Assembly: GCF_002608075.1 (NCBI RefSeq) | Contig: NZ_LAHA01000073.1 | Coordinates: forward strand, 1 to 38,540 | Length of the DNA: 38,540 nucleotides | Source of the DNA: Nostoc linckia z4 | Lineage (GTDB): Bacteria; Cyanobacteriota; Cyanobacteriia; Cyanobacteriales; Nostocaceae | Reading direction: 5' to 3' | Position numbers and translations under genes: made by a program | Shown here: positions 16,855-24,417 of the stretch, one piece after another | Layout: every line of letters starts with the position of its first letter | Position numbering within the stretch: the stretch's first letter is position 1 | Notes under the pieces: model-generated | Told to the model about the DNA's origin: nothing | Database searches by the model: none | The model's input: the letters and a program-made list of their open reading frames with translations, nothing else

Positions 16855-17508
16855 ATGAATATCCGTTTTTACAATAAGGACTTATCTACAACTGAACTAT
16901 CAGATGCTTTAGAATCGTTTGGATATACGAATGGGTTAAGGGGAATTAAGGCTTATAAGCAAGAGTTTAAAATTTTTGGGCCCGCTTTTACAGTAGCAAG
17001 AAATATTAATGAAGACAAGACCTATTTTCAAGCTGCTGATTTTATTGAACAAGTCCCTGAAGAGTCAGTAATTATCATTGATAACTTAGGAATTACTGAT
17101 AGTACCTGCTGGGGCGAAATTTTAACAATTTGTGCATTAAATAAAAATATTCGAGGAACAGTTATCAATGGGGTTTATCGAGATGCTAGTGTAGTTGATG
17201 CTTTAAATTATCCGATTTTTTCAAAAGGTTCTTTTATGGTTACTGGGAAAGGTAAAACCAGGCTGGTCGGAGTAAATATACCTATTACTATTGAAGGAGT
17301 TAAAATTCTTCCTGGTGACTTAGTAGTAGGTGATAATAACGGAGTAGTTATTATTCCTCAAGATATTTTTAAGGAAGTTATGGAGCGAGCAAATTCTATC
17401 TATGAGGTTGAGAAGAAAATTAAGAATTTAGTGAATCGAGGAATGTCTTTAGAGAAAGCACGCAAAATAATGAACTACAATCAACTTTCAATGACACAAC
17501 CGTCTTAG
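16855..17508 (+). CDS. RraA-like aldolase/decarboxylase family protein
   Basis: The 217-aa protein matches the RraA-like family, which includes HMG/CHA aldolases and oxaloacetate decarboxylases as well as the RNase E regulator. Visible are IDNLGITDSTCWGEILTICA (about 75-94) and RGTVINGVYRDASVVDALNYP (about 101-121), where the Arg-Asp pair in YRD binds substrate and metal. VKILPGDLVVGDNNGVVIIP follows in the C-terminal part. Cluster context favours a pyruvate-type aldolase over RNase regulation. It is the second aldolase-like enzyme here, besides the HMGL-like protein. It is the last gene of the co-directional run, 64 bp after the PhzF gene, and is followed by 438 bp without genes. Confidence 0.85.
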   Translation: MNIRFYNKDLSTTELSDALESFGYTNGLRGIKAYKQEFKIFGPAFTVARNINEDKTYFQAADFIEQVPEESVIIIDNLGITDSTCWGEILTICALNKNIRGTVINGVYRDASVVDALNYPIFSKGSFMVTGKGKTRLVGVNIPITIEGVKILPGDLVVGDNNGVVIIPQDIFKEVMERANSIYEVEKKIKNLVNRGMSLEKARKIMNYNQLSMTQPS

Positions 17509-17946
17509 CAAGTGCTTGTTTACTAGATGATGTTGCAAAAAATTTAGATTTATTGTAAAAGATTAGATAAGATTGCTTAAATTATTGCACTGTCTAGGTT
17601 ATTTTTTATTTATTACACGGAAAAGTAACGTATTTATAAGGGTTTCAGACCATAAATTTCAGACACTTTTAATTGGAACAATGGATGTAGAACGAAAACT
17701 GAGTTTAGTTTTTTCTAAAAACCTTCTTGAATAAGGTTAAGAGCCTTTGTATAGCACTTTGTTTCAGCCTCGCTAGTTTTAGCCCTGTTAAGTGCTTGTA
17801 CAAATTGAACTGTACATAACAGTTGGGACAAAGACTTATTCAACTAGGAGTCATGTAAAATTAATTTTGCACAATTAGTTCCTGCACACTACTGAAAGCT
17901 TTTTATTCAGATAGCTTACCTTTTTCAAGGTTAGATATTATTAACA
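17509..17946. other. 438-bp gene-free region after the cluster
   Basis: No coding frame seen. A small stem aacctt-cttgaat-aaggtt lies near 17719-17737 without a T-run. Two tgtaca sites (17797-17802 and 17811-17816) are spaced 8 bp apart. A 13-bp sequence tgtaaaattaatt at 17854-17866 recurs after the next gene. The region marks the change from the AT-rich cluster back to plasmid backbone. Confidence 0.5.
17854..17866. repeat. 13-bp direct repeat, left copy
   Basis: tgtaaaattaatt occurs here and at 18394-18406, on either side of the ferredoxin-like gene. It could be a trace of insertion or a shared regulatory motif; its low complexity makes chance possible. Confidence 0.4.
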
Positions 17947-18378
17947 ATGAGTAATAACATAGTGAAGCAGTCCAGTCTTAAAGCACAAAATATCGATGTT
18001 CCTCAAAATAACGATGTTCTTTTCACCTGTGTAAAGAGCTTAGGACTAGCTAAAATTGAGCGACATGTATTTATCTGTGCTGACCAATCAGATGCTAAAT
18101 GCTGTTTAAAAGAAACTAGCCTAGATTCTTGGGAATACTTAAAAAAGCGGCTAAGGGAGCTAAGCCTTGACAAGCCTTCAGACAAAAATCACAGTTGCAT
18201 CTTTAGAACAAAAGCTAATTGCTTGCGAGTTTGTTGCTTTGGACCTATTTTGGTAGTTTATCCCGATGGTGTCTGGTATTGTCAGGCAACCCCGAAAATA
18301 ATTGAGCGAATTATCCAAGAACATTTGATAGGTAACAAGGTAGTGGAAGAGTATGCTTTTTTAATCCATCCTTTGTAG
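17947..18378 (+). CDS. Thioredoxin-like (2Fe-2S) ferredoxin
   Basis: The 143-aa protein resembles the cyanobacterial (2Fe-2S) ferredoxin domain proteins with thioredoxin fold. HVFICADQSDAKCC supplies C44 and C52/C53, and CLRVCCFGPILVVYPDGVWY (92-111) supplies C92 and C96. That is the C-x7/8-C ... C-x3-C spacing of the cluster ligands. EHLIGNKVVEEY closes the domain. It carries electrons in the cytosol. The first 25 residues look variable. It lies 438 bp after the biosynthetic run on the same strand and might supply electrons to the HDO-type oxidase, but it has its own leader and may be independent. Confidence 0.8.
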   Translation: MSNNIVKQSSLKAQNIDVPQNNDVLFTCVKSLGLAKIERHVFICADQSDAKCCLKETSLDSWEYLKKRLRELSLDKPSDKNHSCIFRTKANCLRVCCFGPILVVYPDGVWYCQATPKIIERIIQEHLIGNKVVEEYAFLIHPL

Positions 18379-18393
18379 TCATTTATGAATGGG

Positions 18394-18406
18394 TGTAAAA
18401 TTAATT
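18394..18406. repeat. 13-bp direct repeat, right copy
   Basis: Identical to 17854-17866. The pair brackets the ferredoxin-like gene. Confidence 0.4.
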
Positions 18407-18451
18407 GTGACTAGGTACTGATAGCGCTGGAGAATTGCGATAATAGCTATA

Positions 18452-18469
18452 CTGAACTAGTTAGTTCAG
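18452..18469. repeat. 18-bp palindrome near the recombinase gene
   Basis: ctgaacta-gt-tagttcag is a perfect inverted repeat with a 2-bp centre, between the ferredoxin-like gene and the 3' end of the recombinase gene. It has no T-run. A recombinase core site or an operator is conceivable. Confidence 0.4.
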
Positions 18470-18551
18470 CGATGAAACAATTGAGGCATTGAGTGCTTTT
18501 GAGTAACTTTGTATCTAGGGGCTTGCTTACCTAACTTGGTATGGAGTTAAA

Positions 18552-19532
18552 CTAATGGTTTTTCCGTTTACTATAAGGCACATTTAACAAATCAATCGCC
18601 CGTCTCTTCGCCGCTTCGCCCCGCCGATCATACTTACTTGTAGTATTTGGCGACGCATGACCTGCAAGTTTCGCTATGGTGACGATATCTGCACCTGCAT
18701 CCAATAGATTACCGATAAAAGTTCTTCTAAAATCATGAGGTGTAAAAGCCTCCACATCAGCTTTTTCTCCCCGCCGTTGCAATGCTCGTAATACCCCCTG
18801 CTCACTCATCCGTCTTGATATAATTTTCTGTGCCTTATTTAAAGGATAAAAAAGCGGCCCATGTGCTTTACCCCGAACCAACAACCAATCAGTAACAGCT
18901 TGCACACCAGCTTCAGGTAAGTAGACAATTCGTTCCTTCCGCCCCTTAGCTTCCCGTATTGTTAATGACCGAGTGCGCGGTTTAAAATCACTCAAATCAA
19001 GAAATGTTACTTCACTGCGGCGCAATCCTACCGTCAAAACTGCCAACAGTGCCGCATCTCTGCGACCCAATGTTGAGTCATCTTGAATACAATCTGACCA
19101 AAGCGCAGCAATTTCTTCGGGATCAAGTTCGCGCCCCTTCAATAAACTTTGGCCCCGGACAGACTCAATATCAGCCGCTCGTCCATACTCATCCGTGGAC
19201 ATCAACCCTAACCGCCAAGCTTCCTTGAGCGTCCGCCGCAATGCACACAACATTTTATTCGCCATCGCCGGACTGTATTTTTCCATCAGTACCGACCGTA
19301 CCGCAGCTGTGTGCTGGTAACGCAACTTTGACCAATCCAAGGTGCTTGCATCACAAATGTCATTAGTTAGCAGTCGAGCGATCGCATTTAACGCCTCCCG
19401 CATCGTCCGCCGCGAACCTTCACCTAGACTGTTGAGGTAAACTTCAGCCGGGTGCATAGTTAGCGGTACTGGTTCAGTTAACGCCAGCGATTCAGGATTA
19501 AAATTGTCAGCGATCGCGCGGTGAGTGTTCAC
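18552..19532 (-). CDS. Tyrosine recombinase (phage-integrase family)
   Basis: The 326-aa protein has a SAM-like core-binding N-terminal domain (about 25-125) and a catalytic domain (about 140-320) with the full residue set. These are Arg in VGLRRSEV, Lys in REAKGRKER, His/Arg in PHDFRRTF, His in LAGHASP and the nucleophile Tyr in SKYDRRG. It cuts and rejoins DNA through a phosphotyrosine link. Likely uses are plasmid dimer resolution or site-specific integration/excision. The start is GTG at 19532, and an internal Met at about residue 27 is the alternative. It lies at the border between the biosynthetic cluster and the partition genes, a position that fits capture or loss of the cluster by recombination. 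Confidence 0.92.
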   Translation of the reverse strand: MNTHRAIADNFNPESLALTEPVPLTMHPAEVYLNSLGEGSRRTMREALNAIARLLTNDICDASTLDWSKLRYQHTAAVRSVLMEKYSPAMANKMLCALRRTLKEAWRLGLMSTDEYGRAADIESVRGQSLLKGRELDPEEIAALWSDCIQDDSTLGRRDAALLAVLTVGLRRSEVTFLDLSDFKPRTRSLTIREAKGRKERIVYLPEAGVQAVTDWLLVRGKAHGPLFYPLNKAQKIISRRMSEQGVLRALQRRGEKADVEAFTPHDFRRTFIGNLLDAGADIVTIAKLAGHASPNTTSKYDRRGEAAKRRAIDLLNVPYSKRKNH

Positions 19533-19697
19533 GGACTGTCTAGTAGATGCTTTAAAATAAATCCTCCCCTAAAAGTGGCTGACTGTACACCTCCTAGACG
19601 TTATGCAGTGCGAGAATATATTTTCTCTCCACCCATTTGGGCCAGAAGGCGCTCTATTCCTAGATATTGTGTCTGTGTTCGCACTTTGGTCTAATTG

Positions 19698-20117
19698 CTA
19701 CTTTAGTTTCTTGGCCAAATTAGCTAAACGAGTAATGCTAGAGCGAATGTTACCTGCTTCTTTGCGATTCTTCAGCCGTTTTTTGGCTTCTTTTAGCACT
19801 TGTTTCATGACTGTATCTTTATCTTGGCAGGTAACATAAAAAGCCTCCAAGAGCGTTTCAATTGTTATCTTTTCAATGTTGCATAGTTCATCGAGTTCTT
19901 GCTTGATTGACACTGACAAGCGTACAGGTACTCTAGGCGCAATTTCAGGAAAGTTGGCTAGTTGCTCTTCTAATAAAGTGAGTTCAGAAACGGAGCTATC
20001 AGCAGTCGATGTCACATCAGGGGGAGTCGAACCCTGCTGTTGTGGAGCTAACACATCCTGTCGTGGTGCAACTGTTGGTGCAACCGCTCTATTTCTGATT
20101 TCGTCTAGAATATTCAT
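19698..20117 (-). CDS. Small partner of ParA (ParB-like DNA-binding protein, inferred)
   Basis: The 139-aa protein has a disordered Pro/Gln/Ser-rich N-terminus (1-50). A PVRLSVSIKQELDELCNIEKIT segment that could form a ribbon-helix-helix follows (about 61-82), with basic helices rich in Lys and Arg at the C-terminus. It starts 24 bp after the ParA stop and is co-transcribed. Small unrelated ParB analogues with RHH folds accompany ParA ATPases on many plasmids, and context supports that role here. No classic ParB domain is present. Confidence 0.65.
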   Translation of the reverse strand: MNILDEIRNRAVAPTVAPRQDVLAPQQQGSTPPDVTSTADSSVSELTLLEEQLANFPEIAPRVPVRLSVSIKQELDELCNIEKITIETLLEAFYVTCQDKDTVMKQVLKEAKKRLKNRKEAGNIRSSITRLANLAKKLK

Positions 20118-20141
20118 GTTTTTACCTACTTATAAAATTTC

Positions 20142-20993
20142 TTACGCTGGTTCTGATGGAATTAATTTGGCATATTCTTCTGGCAAAGCTGGCTTGAGTC
20201 GTTGAGCTAAGACATGAATTGCATATTCCAGATTTGGCTGCCCCAAGTCTGTTGGTGCAACCCGTTGGTTGATGGCATTTTTGAATACATCCGATTCCAA
20301 AATATGCGGCAACATTAACTCCGACCCTACCAACTGCCGCATGGTATCGATGCTGGTTTTAGTAGCGTTTGTTGGATGCAACCCAGTCCAGCGTGCGCGA
20401 AACGGCACTACACCCAGTAGTTCACCATAAGGTAGAGCTGCTTTAAATTCTTTGATTAATTCCATAGTCCGCAATAGCGATTGCACTCCCTTGACATTTG
20501 ACTCTGCTGGAATCACCCATCTATCGCCAGCACCCAAGGAAGTCTGCGCTAAATGCGAACGTTCTGGGGGTGGGTCTACAATTGCCACACCGAAATTACT
20601 CACAATTGGCTGGAGGCGATTTCTTAAAATAAACAGACTTAAGCCACTGGAAGCCAATTTATAGTTAGCACTCTCCAAGCCATCATCGGAAGGAATCAAG
20701 AACAGGTTGCTATTGTTAATGATCCGGTCGCCCAGTTTAACGTCAGGTACAGAGGCAATGGCATCAAGAATTTTTGTTTTCTCTTCTGGTTGTGTCAGAA
20801 CTTCCAGTAATGTTGGGGTATCAGGCTGCACTTGTACCCCTAAAAAACTGGTCAAGCTAGATTGAGGGTCGCAATCCACAAATAAAACGGGAATTCCTAA
20901 GCGACCCAAATACCTGCCCAGCATCAAGGCTACCGTAGACTTTCCCTGACCCCCAGCCAAGCCCAAGGAGACGACTGTTGGCGGATTTGGCAT
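20142..20993 (-). CDS. parA: ParA-family partition ATPase
   Basis: The 283-aa protein has the deviant Walker A box of ParA/Soj proteins, LAGGQGKST (about 12-20). The A' strand VLFVDCDPQSSLTSFLG (about 36-52) is present, and GVAIVDPPPERS serves as the Walker B region. The signature-like LLGVVPFRARW follows. It forms ATP-dependent gradients on the nucleoid to segregate plasmid copies. The N-terminus begins directly with the ATPase core, so this is the short (type Ib) form that does not bind its own operator. The small protein downstream is the likely centromere-binding partner. An inverted repeat 60 bp upstream may be the operator or centromere. No clear Shine-Dalgarno. Confidence 0.93.
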   Translation of the reverse strand: MPNPPTVVSLGLAGGQGKSTVALMLGRYLGRLGIPVLFVDCDPQSSLTSFLGVQVQPDTPTLLEVLTQPEEKTKILDAIASVPDVKLGDRIINNSNLFLIPSDDGLESANYKLASSGLSLFILRNRLQPIVSNFGVAIVDPPPERSHLAQTSLGAGDRWVIPAESNVKGVQSLLRTMELIKEFKAALPYGELLGVVPFRARWTGLHPTNATKTSIDTMRQLVGSELMLPHILESDVFKNAINQRVAPTDLGQPNLEYAIHVLAQRLKPALPEEYAKLIPSEPA

Positions 20994-21043
20994 AAAACAA
21001 TTGCATAAAATTACTAAAGTACAATGTCACAAATATACTAATT

Positions 21044-21085
21044 TACTTTTGTAGAATTGTATTTTAGTACAATTCTACTTTTGTA
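21044..21085. promoter_or_regulatory. parS: Inverted and direct repeats upstream of parA (operator/centromere candidate)
   Basis: A perfect 11-bp inverted repeat (gtagaattgta 21051-21061, tacaattctac 21068-21078) is embedded between two direct copies of tacttttgta (21044-21053, 21076-21085). The group lies about 50-90 bp before the parA start, where the small ParB-type partner of type Ib systems usually binds. Confidence 0.6.
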
Positions 21086-21176
21086 CAAAAGCAGTTGCCC
21101 AGATGGTACATGAAAAATACTCGAATGTGAGGCTGCACGTTTTCCGCATCAATGAAACTGGGGCGTGCGGCAGGAT

Positions 21177-21287
21177 ATGATTTCTGGCAACTTTGGTTTG
21201 GAGGATGAATTATTTTTTGAAATAGAGTTGATAGCTGCTGATGGATTAGAACTACCAGTAGAAGCACTTTTTGATACAGGTCGTTAA
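21177..21287 (+). pseudogene. Truncated retropepsin-like aspartyl protease
   Basis: The frame encodes 36 residues that match the start of small cyanobacterial clan AA aspartyl proteases. These include MISGNFGLEDELFFEIELIA and ALFDTG with the catalytic DTG at its end. The usual Thr/Asp-rich continuation is missing, and a stop follows one codon later. The rest of the gene was not found downstream. It is a decayed remnant, showing that this spacer between the partition and toxin-antitoxin genes has lost sequence. Confidence 0.65.
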
Positions 21288-21458
21288 GCTTTATTGCGCG
21301 GTCGGGGCTACAATAGACTTTTGGAGCATTTTGGGCGATTGAGATAAACACAAATCTATGGAAGATTTGCGATCGCGTTTCTTTTTTTGGGGAAGAATAG
21401 GTTGTCCTTAGTTTAGAAATGTCTACCAAATTTAAAAAAGTAAAAACATCAAACAAAT

Positions 21459-21746
21459 ATGGGCAGTAAAGAGTGGAGAGAGTGGCATTTAACGCCTAAT
21501 GGATGGGTTGCTGGAACTTTTAAATATGATGGAGGCTGTAACTCCGTTCTAGTTCCTGAAAACAGAGTACTGACTTGTGTTTATAACGAGACTATAGTTC
21601 CCGGTTATACGGCATGGGCTGGTGTTGGCGAACCTGAATTTGATTTTTCAAACAGTGTTAGCATTACCTGGGATTGTTCTGATATTCGTCTTATATATAC
21701 ACTTTTAGAAAAATTCGGTTTTTGCCCTAAACGTCTTGAAGCTTAG
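21459..21746 (+). CDS. Hypothetical small protein
   Basis: The 95-aa protein begins MGSKEWREWHLTPNGWVAGT and is rich in Trp, Gly and aromatic residues. It has three scattered Cys and no membrane segment. It could form a small beta-sandwich. I do not recognise it. It lies between the broken protease and another small gene on the same strand, opposite to the partition and toxin-antitoxin genes around it. Such orphan small genes beside toxin-antitoxin modules are common. Confidence 0.55.
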   Translation: MGSKEWREWHLTPNGWVAGTFKYDGGCNSVLVPENRVLTCVYNETIVPGYTAWAGVGEPEFDFSNSVSITWDCSDIRLIYTLLEKFGFCPKRLEA

Positions 21747-21824
21747 TTTTTCAATGTTCTTTTTTATATAGATGGGCTGGGCTGTCGCCTTTATCTGTTC
21801 ATAAGAAATAGAGTAATTTTATTT

Positions 21825-22028
21825 ATGGGTAACTCAGAATCTAAAACTGTCATCTACGAACAAGATGGACGTACATATACAGGTACATACAAACTAGAAA
21901 GAGGGATAATAACCGTATCTTTTGACTTACAGGATAAAACTACTCAACTAGGAAATATGCCTGAAGAACTTTTAGCAAGACTTTTAATGAGTGAGCTAGT
22001 AAACGAGCATCTTCGGAAAAATAAATAG
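21825..22028 (+). CDS. Hypothetical small protein
   Basis: The 67-aa protein carries alternating strands (TVIYEQDGRTYTGTYKLERG, 8-27) followed by a C-terminal acidic-then-basic helix. No family recognised. It lies 78 bp after the previous small gene and may share its transcript. It ends about 100 bp from the end of the convergent AbiE toxin gene. Confidence 0.55.
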   Translation: MGNSESKTVIYEQDGRTYTGTYKLERGIITVSFDLQDKTTQLGNMPEELLARLLMSELVNEHLRKNK

Positions 22029-22125
22029 ATGTGATCGCATCTCGTCTATTACCATCGGCAGGTGTGATCGCTTACTCTCTTGGGCTTGCTCTTTTCTTTT
22101 CGGATCTTCAGTTTGAGAACAAGGA

Positions 22126-23049
22126 TCAAATATCAGACCAATGTTTTGAGGGAGTCCAGGTTTTATGGAAACCTTGTTCTTCTACGACCGCCAAACAAGG
22201 AGGCATTAAAAATTCCCCAATAACCGCAATAACTTCAGGCAATGAAACCTGTTCTGCTTTTAACTGCCCCTTCTTAACAAAAGCTGTCCATTGTCTTTGT
22301 TTATCGTTATCAAGAGCAAATTCTGATGTCAGGGCAAAGGGTAGTGTTGTTGGCAACGATGTTCTGCGTCGATTAAATGTGTTTTTAAGAGCTTCGTAAA
22401 GAATATCTCCCTGAAATTCAAAATGTTGAGAAAGAAACCAAATGTCATAAAAATCTTTTAGTCGGCTGTTTCTTATGCCAAGACTAACCATTGCCTGGAA
22501 CTTTTCAGCAATTACTGTCTCACGAGGATAAACAAGTAAAGAAGGTGCTGGCAAATTTAGGATGGAGGGAAATTCAGCTTCTTCAGCTGTTGGTGTAACT
22601 GCATCACCAAATCCAATATCTACTTGAACCGAGATATTAGTAGAAGCCAGTTGACCTGTTAGCTTAATTCTTATCCCTTCATACTCTTGTTCTTCCTTTA
22701 TTTTTTCTGCCGTAACAGTTTCTTCTAGAAAAACAATGCCATCTTGGTCAAACGAAATGCGGCAAATTTCCCGAAATACTTCTTCCAAGTATGAGGCTTT
22801 ATTATCCCCATGAGCAAGCATGTCTAAATCTTTAGTTGCCCTATGAGGCTCATCATTCCATATCCTGAAGAGAGTCGCTCCCTTTAGGATGAACCGATGC
22901 TTGTATGAAGATTGACCAAGCCTATATAAAAGGCGATCTGCGGCATAAAGTGTGAGAAGGTAATTGAAATCCTCTCCTCGCTGTTTTGATAGTTGAAGCA
23001 ATCGCGCTTTGATAGAGGCTGGTATATTATGAAGCTGTTTTTTACTCAT
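22126..23049 (-). CDS. abiEii: AbiEii/AbiGii-family nucleotidyltransferase toxin
   Basis: The 307-aa protein is the toxin of a type IV (AbiE) toxin-antitoxin pair. It has the nucleotidyltransferase-fold core with FILKGATLFRIWND (about 48-61), the acidic RATKDLDML (about 64-72) that should bind metal and NTP, and YPRETVIAEKFQAMVSLG followed by RLKDFYDI near residues 185-211, typical of the family. Known members stop growth or abort phage infection by modifying tRNA or nucleotides. I start it at 23049, because ATG there overlaps the antitoxin stop as ATGA; a longer frame to 23094 is unlikely. No missing key residue was noticed. Confidence 0.9.
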   Translation of the reverse strand: MSKKQLHNIPASIKARLLQLSKQRGEDFNYLLTLYAADRLLYRLGQSSYKHRFILKGATLFRIWNDEPHRATKDLDMLAHGDNKASYLEEVFREICRISFDQDGIVFLEETVTAEKIKEEQEYEGIRIKLTGQLASTNISVQVDIGFGDAVTPTAEEAEFPSILNLPAPSLLVYPRETVIAEKFQAMVSLGIRNSRLKDFYDIWFLSQHFEFQGDILYEALKNTFNRRRTSLPTTLPFALTSEFALDNDKQRQWTAFVKKGQLKAEQVSLPEVIAVIGEFLMPPCLAVVEEQGFHKTWTPSKHWSDI

Positions 23050-23642
23050 CCAAGTGATTCGAGATAGGGGCGCATCACGTTCTGCATTCGGCAAATCTTA
23101 GCATAATGCCAAATTTCGTCTATGGTGCAGCGCCTTTCTTTCAAACACTCTCGCAGTGCTTCCAAAGCAACATCAAGACCAATTTTGTTGCGAAACTTAA
23201 AACAATCTACAACAGTTTTGGCAGGACAATAAACCGGAACACGCACTCCTTCAATTTCATACTCTTCAATCCCGGATTCTAGAGCTTTACCCGACATATA
23301 AACAATCCGCAGAGGAAGAATATCTTCTTTAGGCGCACGAGCTTTTTGAGGTATCGCTAGCCATACCTCAAAGGGGGCTTGGGTTGTCAGTTCATAAAAG
23401 CTAAGGGCAGAAAGCAGACAGATTACACCATGAGGAACCCGTTTGACAGCCTCAACCAGACTATGACTCTCTGTAATTTCTGCAAGCGTGGAAGTATAAA
23501 TACCACGGGCAGAACGAATGAGAAGTCCTTGTTGCTCAAGACGTTTGAGATAGTCTCGATGAATTCCTTTTGCTTCTGCATCTTTGGCACGGATCGCACC
23601 TGCATTATGAGCTAGTTCCAATACCTGCTGCATTTTGGTCAT
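23046..23642 (-). CDS. abiEi: AbiEi-family antitoxin / transcriptional regulator
   Basis: The 198-aa protein matches the AbiEi antitoxin family. It has an N-terminal winged helix-turn-helix (AHNAGAIRAKDAEAKGIHRD, about 11-30, then LKRLEQQGLLIRSARGIY). A C-terminal domain holds LLSALSFYELTTQAP and PAKTVVDCFKFRNKIGLD. It represses its own operon and neutralises the toxin without direct complex formation in described cases. Its stop overlaps the toxin start by 4 bp. The 100-160 bp upstream contains a long inverted repeat suited to autoregulation. The pair should help plasmid maintenance or phage defence. Confidence 0.9.
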   Translation of the reverse strand: MTKMQQVLELAHNAGAIRAKDAEAKGIHRDYLKRLEQQGLLIRSARGIYTSTLAEITESHSLVEAVKRVPHGVICLLSALSFYELTTQAPFEVWLAIPQKARAPKEDILPLRIVYMSGKALESGIEEYEIEGVRVPVYCPAKTVVDCFKFRNKIGLDVALEALRECLKERRCTIDEIWHYAKICRMQNVMRPYLESLG

Positions 23643-23758
23643 ACTCTAATCCACCGCTTGGTTTAGCTTCTATCTTTTCACCTATCAGACAAAAAGTTGG
23701 TATTTGTATATATCTACCGACACTTTAACACAATAATTTGAATAAATTGGCTATTTTG

Positions 23759-23802
23759 TGATGAAACGTTGGTATTTATCTAAAATAAATAACGTTTCAT
23801 CA
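23759..23802 (-). promoter_or_regulatory. Inverted repeat upstream of abiE (operator candidate)
   Basis: tgatgaaacgtt (23759-23770) and aacgtttcatca (23791-23802) form perfect 12-bp arms around 20 bp of AT-rich sequence. AbiEi antitoxins are known to bind inverted repeats upstream of their genes. The arm contains the atgaaac motif that is arrayed before the parM-like gene. Confidence 0.55.
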
Positions 23803-23967
23803 TGAGCTTTTAAGCTCAAATCTTTATGGATAAATCTGATGGCACTTCTTCACTACTCAGTTACAACGCCAAAGCGTTTATTCCACCGTATGTGTACGCT
23901 GGTTTTATTGATTAGATTTTTTTATTCAATTTAGTAAAATATTTTGTATTATTAATATTTAGTTCAA

Positions 23968-24017
23968 CCATAAGAAAAAGGCTCGATATAATTCTTAATC
24001 GAGCCTTTTTCTTATGG
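23968..24017. terminator. Perfect 20-bp stem hairpin
   Basis: Arms 23968-23987 and 23998-24017 are exact reverse complements around a 10-nt loop, with an internal ttttt in the right arm (aaaaa in the left). It could end transcription in both directions. It is also long enough to be a palindromic repeat element. Confidence 0.6.
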
Positions 24018-24417
24018 TGCTCATTATTTTAGCATAAATTTGAGCATTTTGTCAATGCTTTTAAAAGATACTTACTTGAAATTTTTTTTTGACGAATCAA
24101 CCACTACAGCTATTGTAGCTATATCATTTTGAAAAATTCGATGAGTGCATCTATTAAGTTTCTCTGATTTGTTGTTTCTGATCAAGCGGTAATGCCCATG
24201 AGGGTGAAAAGCTATCAAGCGATCAGTTGAACAAAAGGGGGTCTGCCTGGGTCAAAGCGAGCTTATGTCAAAATCATCGCCTAACGCCCCAAAACCTTAA
24301 TTTGACGTGAGCGCCAGTCAGGGGTGACTATCCTATTGCAAATACTTATTTATTCAGGGGGCCACACAACAGATATAACCCCATGATGGCGTTGACTGAT
24401 AGAACTTTAAAGCGGTT

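Larger units (their letters stand above)
23643..24417. other. 775-bp gene-free region upstream of abiE
   Basis: No convincing gene. It contains the abiE operator candidate (23759-23802), a small palindrome gagctt-tt-aagctc (23805-23818) and a strong 20-bp hairpin (23968-24017). The middle (about 24020-24150) is AT-rich. It is the space between the abiE promoter and the end of the 304-aa gene. Confidence 0.5.

Noticed and set aside
17797..17816. LexA-type box from two tgtaca sites
   Set aside because: Half-site spacing does not fit the cyanobacterial LexA consensus (RGTAC-N3-DGTWCB), and the sequence is simple.
21064..21456. 130-aa minus-strand frame
   Set aside because: It overlaps the parA operator repeats and the protease remnant, and its composition is not protein-like.
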